Source: Citrobacter freundii (GTDB taxonomy: Bacteria > Bacteroidota > Bacteroidia > Chitinophagales > Chitinophagaceae). From it: a stretch of DNA of 64,000 nucleotides. The stretch is from contig QFQQ01000026.1 of NCBI GenBank assembly GCA_003243445.1, positions 1 through 64,000 on the forward strand. Direction: 5' to 3'. Below are positions 1 through 8,242 of the stretch, one piece after another. A program made the translations under genes and the position numbers. The first letter of the stretch is position 1. Each line of letters opens with the position of its first letter. Below the pieces are notes generated by a model. That model did no database searches. It was not told the DNA's origin and saw nothing but the letters and a program-made list of their open reading frames with translations.

Positions 1-340
1 AGGGTTCGGCTGTTCGCCGATTAAAGTGGCACGTGAACTGGGTTCAGAACGTCGCAAGACAGTTCGGTCCCTATCTGTGGTGGGCGCAAGTAAATTGAGA
101 GGACATGACCTTAGTACGAGAGGACCGGGTCGTACGTACCGCTGGTGTATCAGTTGTGCCGCCAGGTGCAATGCTGAGTAGCTATGTACGGACAGGATAA
201 ACGCTGAAAGCATCTAAGCGTGAAACCTTCCTCAAGATGAGTTTACTTTTAAGGGCCGTCAGAGACTATGACGTTGATAGGCTACAGATGTAAAGCTGGT
301 AACAGCAAAGTCGAGTAGTACTAATTGCCCGTACGCTTTA
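1..340 (+). rRNA. rrl: 23S ribosomal RNA, 3' end (partial)
   Basis: This is the 3' part of a 23S rRNA gene cut by the left window edge. The sarcin-ricin loop, the binding site of the elongation factors, is readable at 113-126 (AGTACGAGAGGACC), in the conserved domain VI context. The 3' end is set near 340, just before a T-rich stretch, because the sequence stops resembling 23S there. The exact end cannot be fixed without an alignment. The gene reads toward the 5S gene, so this is the distal part of an rRNA operon whose 16S gene lies outside the window. Confidence 0.97.
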
Positions 341-493
341 ATTTTTTTATTCATTTTCTAAAAATGAATGGTAATAGAGACGACTTCATAACTTTCCCAA
401 TATGATCTTATTATAAGTCAAAAATCAAAAGTAAAAAGTAAAAAACGGGTTCGTTTTTACAGGTAGTCACTTTTGGAAGTTGATTTTAACGAC
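341..493 (+). other. 23S-5S spacer holding an A-rich heptamer array
   Basis: The spacer is unusually rich in simple structure. A small hairpin lies near 350-371. A family A array (period-7 units of the type AAAAGTN) runs from about 416 to 448. It is followed by a small GTAAAAAACG/CGTTTTTAC stem and a weaker T-rich partner arm up to about 487. No gene is visible. The repeat is therefore transcribed as part of the rRNA precursor and could be removed during processing. Confidence 0.7.
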
Positions 494-605
494 TTATGGT
501 GGTTTTGCCGAGGGTGTTCACCTCTTCCCATCCCGAACAGAGAAGTTAAGCCCCTCATGGCCGATGGTACTGCACCACAATGCGGGAGAGTAGGTAGCTG
601 CCATA
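494..605 (+). rRNA. rrf: 5S ribosomal RNA
   Basis: A typical bacterial 5S rRNA of about 110 nt. It contains the conserved loop sequence CCCATCCCGAACAG at 519-532 and the AAGTTAAGCCCC block at 543-554. The two ends (TATGGTGG and the AGCTGCCATA tail) can pair as helix I. It is the last gene of the rRNA operon. The boundaries are estimated from the terminal helix and could be off by a few bases. Confidence 0.95.
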
Positions 606-637
606 TTTATTGAAAAAGCCTTATCCCCGTTCGGTAT

Positions 638-863
638 GGCGTAGGAGCCCGCAGATCACGCAGATTTATTACTCTGATCATCGCTATATTCTTATTTAAA
701 ATAGGCTGTTTTAATCAGCGTGCGCAGATCACGCAGATTAACCTCCGATTGAAGAAGTTAATCTGCGGAATCTGCGGCAACGATCATCAACCGATGCCTT
801 TAAGGAAGATGCTCCTGCCCGCAGATAGACAAGATCTGCGAAATCTGCGGGAATACTCACGCC
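638..863. repeat. Family B repeat element (GCAGATTNC nonamers), copy B1
   Basis: Inverted arms made of CGCAGAT units spaced about 9-11 bp, with CCCGCAGATCACGCAGAT on the left and AAATCTGCGGGA on the right. Short internal blocks of the same motif lie near 723-740 and 818-846. The outer ends carry the family's conserved border (GGCGTAGGAGCCCGCAGAT on the left, GCGGGAATACTCACGCC on the right). An open frame through 749-937 is only a by-product of the repeat. Confidence 0.8.
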
Positions 864-893
864 GAACGAAGCGGAGGAGGAATCTAACCCCAA

Positions 894-1706
894 TCATCTT
901 AGATCAGTTTGCCGCTCCGCCACCCCATTCTTCATAATACAGGTCACAATAGTTCCGTCCCTCATTACATCCACCACCCGGCTGCCATGTTCCTTCAATC
1001 CCCAATTCCCTCCTATATGACCGTCAAATAAGAACTTCACACCTTCTTTGTCCAGCACCGCATCCACATCATGGTCATGACCATTGAACACACCGATCAG
1101 ATTCCTGCTCGATTTCAATACCTCCAGGATCTCAGGGCAGTCAATACTTGCATTCTTTAACTTACTGGTATTGATATGCAGGAATACAAACACACCCTTC
1201 TTCGATGCGTATTTCTTTAACGAGTCAGCAATGAATTTCAGATCAGGACATACATAATCACCCCTTTCATTTGATGTGGTGGCCGTAATAAAACCATAGT
1301 CATGCAACTCATAGGTGAAATTGAACGGAAGGTTCCAGGCTTTCTTCCATTGCGCTTCATTCGCATGATCGTGATTGCCCTGGCTTACATAATACTTCAT
1401 CTTCAGCTTATTCAATCCCCTTTTCACCACAGGAAAATGACCAATATCATCATGCACCAGATCTCCATTCACAAAACAGAATGAAAGCGGCTTCATCAAA
1501 TGGATCTTGTTGATGGCAGTCGTAAACTCATCAAGATTCTCCTCATACGTAGTTCCCGGCTGACCATAATGGAGATCCGAACCGATCGCAAAGCTGAACA
1601 ACACTTCTGAAGCATTACGATCGTTGTTGACCAGCCAGTCAGCAGGCAACAGCAACATCAACCCACCTTTGAATATCTTATCGAGGAATTCTTTACGGCG
1701 CATCAT
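894..1706 (-). CDS. Calcineurin-like metallophosphoesterase
   Basis: A 270-aa protein with the metal-binding motifs of the metallophosphoesterase superfamily in the right order: SDLHYG near residue 43, NGDLVHDD near 80, GNHDH near 111, FLHI near 175, and GHDHD near 209. These residues normally hold two divalent metals and hydrolyse phosphate esters. The substrate cannot be told from sequence. The N-terminus (MMRRKEF followed by a hydrophobic stretch) resembles a Tat-type export signal, so it may act outside the cytoplasm (inference). Two ATG codons in a row, at 1706 and 1703, make the exact start uncertain by one codon. It is a single gene on the minus strand with its 3' end next to repeat B1. 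Confidence 0.9.
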   Translation of the reverse strand: MMRRKEFLDKIFKGGLMLLLPADWLVNNDRNASEVLFSFAIGSDLHYGQPGTTYEENLDEFTTAINKIHLMKPLSFCFVNGDLVHDDIGHFPVVKRGLNKLKMKYYVSQGNHDHANEAQWKKAWNLPFNFTYELHDYGFITATTSNERGDYVCPDLKFIADSLKKYASKKGVFVFLHINTSKLKNASIDCPEILEVLKSSRNLIGVFNGHDHDVDAVLDKEGVKFLFDGHIGGNWGLKEHGSRVVDVMRDGTIVTCIMKNGVAERQTDLR

Positions 1707-2181
1707 GATAAATTTTTATAAATGTAAATGATCAGATCAATGAATACGCAGTTTATTATAAGATAACATTTGCATAACCCGAAAGACATTTAATATTCCG
1801 GATTGAATAAATACTATTAAGCTTTTCGGAATAGTACGGGCAGAACACAGCCATCAATCTCTATCCGGTATAAAAAATAACTGTTTTTATTTTCACACAA
1901 TAATCATCACAGTCGATCCTGAAAATAGAAAGATCATTGCTGCTTCGTCTCACTCATTTGCGTGAATGAATAACCACTTAGTTGTATTCAATCGGAATAC
2001 ACGGGTTAACAAACTTCCGTGCGCCGGCACATTATACCCCATTTGTAGAACATAACAATAAAACCTCCATCTACTCAATTCCATCACACATCAGCTAATT
2101 TGCTTTTTGCCATAAATCTCTATGGTACTACCTTCCTTTCGCAAGCCACCTGTAACACCTTATCATCATTAAACCTTCTAC
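1707..2181. other. 475-bp intergenic region, no gene seen
   Basis: This AT-rich stretch separates the divergent metallophosphoesterase and the first giant gene, so it should carry promoters for both. I found no clear TTG-N19-22-TAnnTTTG match, no terminator and none of the repeat families that fill most other gaps here. There is no convincing short reading frame. Confidence 0.4.
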
Positions 2182-5100
2182 ATGAAGCAGGATAACTTGC
2201 ATGCCCTATTGGCGTCCGTGATCGGACACCTGCATACTCCAACCGCACAGGATGAACAGGAATTCAGCAAACTAACCGATCTGCTTGGATCTACTTTGCT
2301 GGATGAAGATCCTGAAACGGTCAGTAACCAGGAATTCTCCTTTCAGTCCTCCGACATTTTCTTCAGTCAGAACATTTCCCCGAAACGGTTGATCAATATT
2401 AAAGACACCGTTGAAAAGATCCGCTCAAAACAGGAAGACGGCAAAGAGCTGAAAGTGTTTGTGCGTGATACACCGGTCAGAACAACACAACTTCCCGGTA
2501 GTAAACCCGCCTGGGCAGCCGGCGCAAAAGTGATCGATACCGTTGGCCCCATCATCAATGCAGATGGCAGACAGATCTGGTTTGATTTTTACCGTATCGA
2601 AAAACTCATCGCGCTTTATATTCAAGGTCAAGCAAAACCTGCAATTTTATTTAAAGCCTCCTTTTCCTCCCGCATCATCAAACCCACCAATCCCGAACTC
2701 ACAAAGCAATACACCATCGTGCCGGGCAGCGTTTGGATCCAGGCGAAACTTCTTACCAGCGGTGCACCTGCAGATCGTTATTGCGGCCTTAGGGTAAAAT
2801 CAGGATCGATCACCCTCGATACTGCTCCGCAGATGATCAACAACCAACTGACCATTGCTGCAAACAACAATATACAATGCAAGCTCGAACTGGAAACGAT
2901 AACGCCGCCCACTGTTACCGCCTCTTCCGATCACGGCGCTGATGCACGTAATGCCACCATTGAATTGCCTGGTAAATTTTATTTCACAGCCAATGGCACT
3001 TCAAGGACCATCAATGAGCTCGACCCCATCAACTGGAAATTTTATGGACAGGATGGCGTGAGCAAATGGGACGGAAAGCAAAACTCCACCTATGACACTT
3101 CACTCAGCCGTGTGCTGATCCCTGTCAAAGCTGATACCGCTTCATTTGAAATAAAAGAATGTCTTTCTCCCTTACAAACATTAAGCGGACAAGCTGCCAT
3201 CTCCAACTCATGGTGGGGTTTATCTGCCGCGCAATTAGATATCGCCAATCCGCTGGAAGCCGACGGACAGGGTGCGTTGGTATTTCAGACAGCAAAAGGA
3301 TTAAGTTGTACGCACAACGGTCAGGATGGAAGTGAATCAGCATTGATTGCACCACTGTTTCTTATTGAACCCGGCCGCGTAAGTTTTACTGATCAAACGA
3401 GTAACACGCTTGGTGCTACACAGGAACTGACGATGTGGAAAGATGAGTACAACCCTCATGGCACAAGCATTCAACTGACTTATTTAAAGAGTGCCAGCAT
3501 TGTTTATAATACGCTTGCACAAGGCGATGAGATCTACGTAACACAGGTTGATGCGGATGTACGAACCGACCGGCCCGTAAAAGTAAATGGTGAGGCCGTT
3601 GAAGTAAGAACAAAAAGCAGCATGCTGATGCTGGCTGCAAATGCAACCAAAAATATTTTTGGGCTATATGATGATAACATTCTTTGGGATCATACATTGC
3701 CTGGTACAAAGGCACCGGTGATCAAGCCAATTGCACTCGCATTAGAAAACGCTTTATTCACCGTCTCTCCCGTGAACGGTTGCTTACTGGTAGGCGAAGC
3801 CGATGCTGAATGGAAAAAGCTCAGCAAGATAAAGATGCTGCTTACCTTCGGAATGTTCAGTTATCTGCCGACATTACCCGATCCTTATGCGGCCAATCTC
3901 GGATTACTTCGTTCACAATTCGAAGGCGTAAGAGGCACCCGGGCCGCTGCTGCTGCCGGTGCTGTACAACGCCGCATGTGGCTCTGGCTGATCTGCCAGG
4001 TAGATGCACAAAAGATCGATGATACAACTGATGAAGTGAAAGTCTCTTTCCATTTTGGAAATATGCCGGGTGATACAAGTCTGCAGGTGATAACGGAAAC
4101 AAAAGCAGACGAAAAACCTGCTACAGGCGCCACCACGAAAAACGTTTCCAAAGCAGCTTTAAAAGCCAATGTAAAAGCGGCCATAACAGCGGAAGCAAAG
4201 ATCGTTGCGGATGATCCCGGCATTATCAAAACTTCAGTCGCATCTAAAATGCTTCATCCCGACGCGATCCTTGCCATGAAGAAAGCCGCGGTGAAAAGCG
4301 GTGAAGAAGTGGAAGGTGTAACGATGCAAAAGATGATGGCCGTCAATAAACGTGTTCCTGATTACACAAAAGAATGGACAGATAAATTCGGCCAGTTCGA
4401 GAATGATGCATTCGCGTTACTGGATGTGAGCAGCAATGCCAACCAGATGGGCATCAGTTTTCAATACTTCCCTATTGGCAGAATGGCGATGGCCACTACT
4501 GCTGTTGTTGATTCAAATGCACAGGCTGCCAATACCTCTTTCCCGTTCCAGGTGAAAGATATGTCGGTCTGGTCACCCGGTTACTTTGTACGTGCATTCA
4601 CTGTTCCGCAAATTGCATGGGAACCTGTGTTCAATCTTACTCCACCGGTGCAAGCAATGGATCCGAATGCGTTCTTCAATTATTATCCGAATGATGGCGG
4701 CCCTACCAGGATCTTCAACACCAATAACCAACCTGTTCCGCTGGCGCCGATCCCTGTCGTCGATCACCTGATCGAATCGTTCAAGAATCCCAAGACACAA
4801 ACATTTTCCTTTTTCACCCTTCCCTTTGGCCTTAAAGCGGTCGCCATCATAACCAAAGGCGGAAACGAAACGCAGAAGCCCGAACTGGAAAAGAATGCGC
4901 CGAAGTTCAACAACAATCTCATCGGTGGCATTCAGATCAAAGCAACGGCAGGAAATTTCGGCAAGAACTTTCCTGCAGAGCCGAGCCAGAACGATAGTCC
5001 GATGTTTGGCGGCTACACCTTGCAACTGAACAATATTCTTGACATGAATGGCACGCCGAACGGAACATCCACACTCGGCGACAGCGTATCCACCATCTTC

Positions 5101-7638
5101 AATAAAAACTTCTGGGAAGATCCATTCGCCTTCAATATACAAAAAGGCGTTCCGGTAACGCGTGTCGACTGGAGTGGTTATGGATCAAACATGTTCAGCA
5201 ATTGGCTTAGTCCCAATGCAGTGATCGCGCAGACAAGCCAGGCAAGATTTGATGTGATGATGGGAAGAACGGCACACGAAGTGATACAGGTGCGCAGCAT
5301 TCTTTATCCCTGGGGCATCCGCGTGGTGAGAACGATCACATTGTTCCGAACCAGCAGCAACTATGTCTATCGTGTGGACAGCGGTTGGCAGGCAGAAAGT
5401 GAAGGGCTGTTTGATTTCCGGTATAAATTTCTGAAGATAGATAAATCAGAATCGCCGGTTCAAAAACCTTATGAGATCCATCCGGGTGTTGTACGCGGTT
5501 TGTTCAATATAAAAAATATCCGCGAGGATGCGGATGTGGCCGATTTCACATCCTTCAACCAGATCCAGTCCAACACCAATATTGTAGTGGATGGACAGGA
5601 GATCCATTACACCGGTGCTCCCTTTCAACAGCAGGTGATCTGCCGGCCGGTCTGGTTTGATGCCGATGTGGAGATAGAGAATGTAGTGCAGGGACAACAC
5701 GCTGGTTTTATAAAAGATGGTATCAAGACCGGGCGCGTCGCCTGTAAAAAGATCCTTGGGTATGTGCAACTCGCGCCATCCGGCGTGCCTATTACACCTG
5801 ATCAGTTTGCAGCATTGCTGAATGGACAGGGTGGTTCGATCGGTGGTGAGATCAATTGCCAGGTCTCGCTGCATGCCACCAATCAGCAGATGCGGATCAA
5901 TCGTTTTGATATCAACGCATCGGTTGATAAAAACGGCAAACCCATTTTTGTGGCAGCGATCCGTGGCAATGTGTTGTTGCCAAAAGACGGATCCTGGAGC
6001 ATGGTGCAGCATGCTGTTGGCAGCGGTGAGGTAACACCGCTTCCTGAGAGTGTGACAGTGCCCGTGATCCGCGTTGGTGAATGGGTGGAAGAGAAAGTGG
6101 TAAAAGCAGAGGATGCGGTGAAGTCACTGGTGCGTATTGCTAATCCCGCAGACATCATAAGAGATGTTGTTGCAGATACGATCAACTTCGGTATACTGCA
6201 AACAACAGGCACCCAAAAAGCACTCTTTCTCACACCGGCTTTTGCAAATGGTATTGATCAGTTGATGAGTAAAACTCCTCCATTGTTCGCCGATGCTTAT
6301 CGCCTGATGACGGGCAATGGCATCTTCCCGAATATCGGTGATGCTGTCAGCAATTTTGGTAAAGTAGTGCCCCTGCTGAAAGGCATCGATAATGCCGGCA
6401 ACGCTGTCGAAGCCTTTAAGAAAAATGTCCTGGAAGATGGCGGTAAGAAAGTATTTGAGCTGCTGGAGATCAAAGCCGAGAAGCAGGCGGAAGCAGTCGT
6501 CAAACAGGGAATGGAATTATTACAGAAAGGCGCGAATGATCTGCTGGATAAAGCGATGAAGTTTGATGTGCCCGATTTTCAAATTCCATTGGTAGATATC
6601 GATGTATTAAAGATCTATATCGATTACAAAACAAAACCGAAAAAAGCACCACCGTCCGAATACGTCAACAGCCGGCTCAATTTCGATATTGATTCCTTCG
6701 CCGGTGATATGGCAAAGAACTGGAAGAGCAGGCTGAACAACCTGGCCATGGTGGTTGATCTTGGCAGCTTTGAAGGATTGATGCGTATCAAAGGAAACTT
6801 TGATTCCAAAAAAGGGAAGGAGACCGGTTATGAAGGACAGCCTGGTGGCGCCGGTGAAGGTGGCCTGCCTTATCCGGAAATAGAATTCCATGACGATCTC
6901 AAGCCGGTGATCGATCTGTTACAGATGCTGGGTGAACTATCCGCGGGCGACTACAAGGACGTGATGCAGAAAGGTCTCAAGATCGCGATGAGCAACGCAG
7001 GTGAGATCTGGGAATATAAATTCGAGGCGACAAAAGAATTGCCGCTGGTTCGTTTCCCGCCGACAAAAGCATTATATGAAGCGCCAACCACTCCATTAAA
7101 ACTGGAAGCTTCCATGGGCCTCGGTGTATACTTCAATGCAGCCCTGAAAGTCACCACCGATCTCAACCAGTTACTGCCAACAGCCGGTGCATTTATTCAA
7201 TTCCATGGCGGCTTAAGTGTGATGTGTGTATCACTCGCCGCCGCCACGGTATATGCAAAAGGAGCGGTTGATCTCCGCATAGGAGCAAACACACAGGTTG
7301 GCCCAACACTGGATATGAAGTTTGGCTTCGGCGCAGAGATCGTCGTCGGTCTTCCTGTGGTCGGTAATGTAAGCGTGTTGTACATGATCAGCGTGGAAAT
7401 GCATATCGATTCAGCGGTGATCCGCGTCACTGCGGGCATGCTGTTCCGTGGTCATGCCGAATTGCTCGGTGGTCTCGTCGGCGTCACCATTACTATCGAA
7501 GCGAAAGGAACGATCGAGCGCACAGGTGGTGAGACTAACTGCTCGGCACAGGTGACATTCGCCATTGATATCAGCATATTCCTGGTGATAGATATAAGTT
7601 TTAGTAAGACCTGGGGAGAGGATAGACAGGTGGCATAG
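2182..7638 (+). CDS. Giant protein of unknown function, 1818 aa
   Basis: I do not recognise this protein. It starts at ATG 2182 and stops at TAG 7636-7638, with no signal peptide and no lipobox, so it is probably cytoplasmic or exported by a dedicated machine. The first 1300 residues or so look mostly beta-rich, with many aromatic and glycine residues. Alanine/lysine-rich helical stretches fall at about residues 655-725 and 1403-1460. The last 178 residues (from about 1641) alternate hydrophobic and small residues and are glycine-rich (GAEIVVGLPVVG, GGLVGVTITIEAKG), as in an amphipathic or membrane-associated beta sheet. No catalytic motif stands out. The next gene, also giant and co-oriented, is probably a partner. 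Family A repeat units begin right after the stop codon. Confidence 0.85.
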   Translation: MKQDNLHALLASVIGHLHTPTAQDEQEFSKLTDLLGSTLLDEDPETVSNQEFSFQSSDIFFSQNISPKRLINIKDTVEKIRSKQEDGKELKVFVRDTPVRTTQLPGSKPAWAAGAKVIDTVGPIINADGRQIWFDFYRIEKLIALYIQGQAKPAILFKASFSSRIIKPTNPELTKQYTIVPGSVWIQAKLLTSGAPADRYCGLRVKSGSITLDTAPQMINNQLTIAANNNIQCKLELETITPPTVTASSDHGADARNATIELPGKFYFTANGTSRTINELDPINWKFYGQDGVSKWDGKQNSTYDTSLSRVLIPVKADTASFEIKECLSPLQTLSGQAAISNSWWGLSAAQLDIANPLEADGQGALVFQTAKGLSCTHNGQDGSESALIAPLFLIEPGRVSFTDQTSNTLGATQELTMWKDEYNPHGTSIQLTYLKSASIVYNTLAQGDEIYVTQVDADVRTDRPVKVNGEAVEVRTKSSMLMLAANATKNIFGLYDDNILWDHTLPGTKAPVIKPIALALENALFTVSPVNGCLLVGEADAEWKKLSKIKMLLTFGMFSYLPTLPDPYAANLGLLRSQFEGVRGTRAAAAAGAVQRRMWLWLICQVDAQKIDDTTDEVKVSFHFGNMPGDTSLQVITETKADEKPATGATTKNVSKAALKANVKAAITAEAKIVADDPGIIKTSVASKMLHPDAILAMKKAAVKSGEEVEGVTMQKMMAVNKRVPDYTKEWTDKFGQFENDAFALLDVSSNANQMGISFQYFPIGRMAMATTAVVDSNAQAANTSFPFQVKDMSVWSPGYFVRAFTVPQIAWEPVFNLTPPVQAMDPNAFFNYYPNDGGPTRIFNTNNQPVPLAPIPVVDHLIESFKNPKTQTFSFFTLPFGLKAVAIITKGGNETQKPELEKNAPKFNNNLIGGIQIKATAGNFGKNFPAEPSQNDSPMFGGYTLQLNNILDMNGTPNGTSTLGDSVSTIFNKNFWEDPFAFNIQKGVPVTRVDWSGYGSNMFSNWLSPNAVIAQTSQARFDVMMGRTAHEVIQVRSILYPWGIRVVRTITLFRTSSNYVYRVDSGWQAESEGLFDFRYKFLKIDKSESPVQKPYEIHPGVVRGLFNIKNIREDADVADFTSFNQIQSNTNIVVDGQEIHYTGAPFQQQVICRPVWFDADVEIENVVQGQHAGFIKDGIKTGRVACKKILGYVQLAPSGVPITPDQFAALLNGQGGSIGGEINCQVSLHATNQQMRINRFDINASVDKNGKPIFVAAIRGNVLLPKDGSWSMVQHAVGSGEVTPLPESVTVPVIRVGEWVEEKVVKAEDAVKSLVRIANPADIIRDVVADTINFGILQTTGTQKALFLTPAFANGIDQLMSKTPPLFADAYRLMTGNGIFPNIGDAVSNFGKVVPLLKGIDNAGNAVEAFKKNVLEDGGKKVFELLEIKAEKQAEAVVKQGMELLQKGANDLLDKAMKFDVPDFQIPLVDIDVLKIYIDYKTKPKKAPPSEYVNSRLNFDIDSFAGDMAKNWKSRLNNLAMVVDLGSFEGLMRIKGNFDSKKGKETGYEGQPGGAGEGGLPYPEIEFHDDLKPVIDLLQMLGELSAGDYKDVMQKGLKIAMSNAGEIWEYKFEATKELPLVRFPPTKALYEAPTTPLKLEASMGLGVYFNAALKVTTDLNQLLPTAGAFIQFHGGLSVMCVSLAAATVYAKGAVDLRIGANTQVGPTLDMKFGFGAEIVVGLPVVGNVSVLYMISVEMHIDSAVIRVTAGMLFRGHAELLGGLVGVTITIEAKGTIERTGGETNCSAQVTFAIDISIFLVIDISFSKTWGEDRQVA

Positions 7639-7661
7639 AAGTAAAAATTCAAAAGTAAAAG
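7639..7661. repeat. Family A single arm at the stop codon of the first giant gene
   Basis: Units AGTAAAAATTC and AAAAGTAAAAG begin one base after the TAG stop codon. There is no matching T-rich arm nearby, so this copy is a solo arm. It is followed at once by the 26-bp copy of the next gene's start. Confidence 0.7.
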
Positions 7662-7671
7662 AGCTTGCTGT

Positions 7672-7697
7672 ATGGAAAAGAATCGTCGATTTACAAC
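7672..7697 (+). repeat. 26-bp exact duplicate of the start of the second giant gene
   Basis: The 26 bases from ATG at 7672 are identical to the first 26 bases of the coding sequence at 8243-8268 (both begin ATGGAAAAGAATCG and continue GTCGATTTACAAC). After base 26 the two copies diverge. The upstream copy leads nowhere as a gene. It is a stranded relic or a direct repeat flanking the 545-bp block between the copies. Confidence 0.95.
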
Positions 7698-7758
7698 GGG
7701 TATGCGTAGTATACGGCTATTGCTATCAGGTAAAATTTAACGCTTGACAGTGAATACA

Positions 7759-8118
7759 GGATCGCGCCCTCCTCACCCACAATTAAAATTGTGGGCTAAA
7801 CGATCATCCTGAATGTGGGAAATTTATTCGAAGAGTGTTACGATATAATGACCCTTTATTTTGATGCGCAACTAGCCCACGATAAAAATTCAATGTCGTT
7901 TAGTTAAGGCTTCAACGCTTTGTCATCCCGGCCGGGCGACCTAATGTTTGATGCAAATTCGAAGCTGCCAGAGCCGGGGACCCCTCAATTGTGGAGATCC
8001 CGGCTCTGGCAGCCCAACAGTAGAAAGTAATCTTAGGTTGCCCGGCCGGGATGACATACTCTTTGCTTCTTAACTAAACGACATCGAATTTTAATTGTGG
8101 GTGAGGAGGTCGCGATCC
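7759..8118. repeat. Family E nested palindromic element, copy E1
   Basis: Three inverted repeats are nested. The outer arms 7759-7790 and 8087-8118 match at 31 of 32 positions by eye. The middle arms, about 7885-7942 and 8033-8092, share GTCATCCCGGCCGGGC and TGTCGTTTAGTTAAG with their complements. The inner arms, about 7964-7979 and 7997-8012, contain CCAGAGCCGGG and its complement. The whole could fold into one long cruciform or RNA hairpin. No reading frame is convincing inside. A second, shorter copy lies at 25684-25821. Confidence 0.85.
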
Positions 8119-8164
8119 GATGCTGTTCGCGAAGTATAATATTTGATGAAATAGCAACCGTTGG

Positions 8165-8210
8165 AAAAACCTATTAAACTTCTGAAACCTATTAAACCTC
8201 TGAAACCCCT
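8165..8210. repeat. Family D solo arm upstream of the second giant gene
   Basis: Nonamer-like units of the type AAACCTATT, AAACTTCTG and AAACCTCTG are repeated here. They are the right-arm orientation of family D. No left arm is present nearby. The arm lies about 30 bp before the ATG at 8243. Confidence 0.65.
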
Positions 8211-8242
8211 GCCCTAACTCATAACAACAACAATCTTCCAAT

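Noticed and set aside
749..937. A 62-codon frame after the 5S gene
   Set aside because: It is made mostly of family B repeat units and overlaps the 3' end of the metallophosphoesterase gene.
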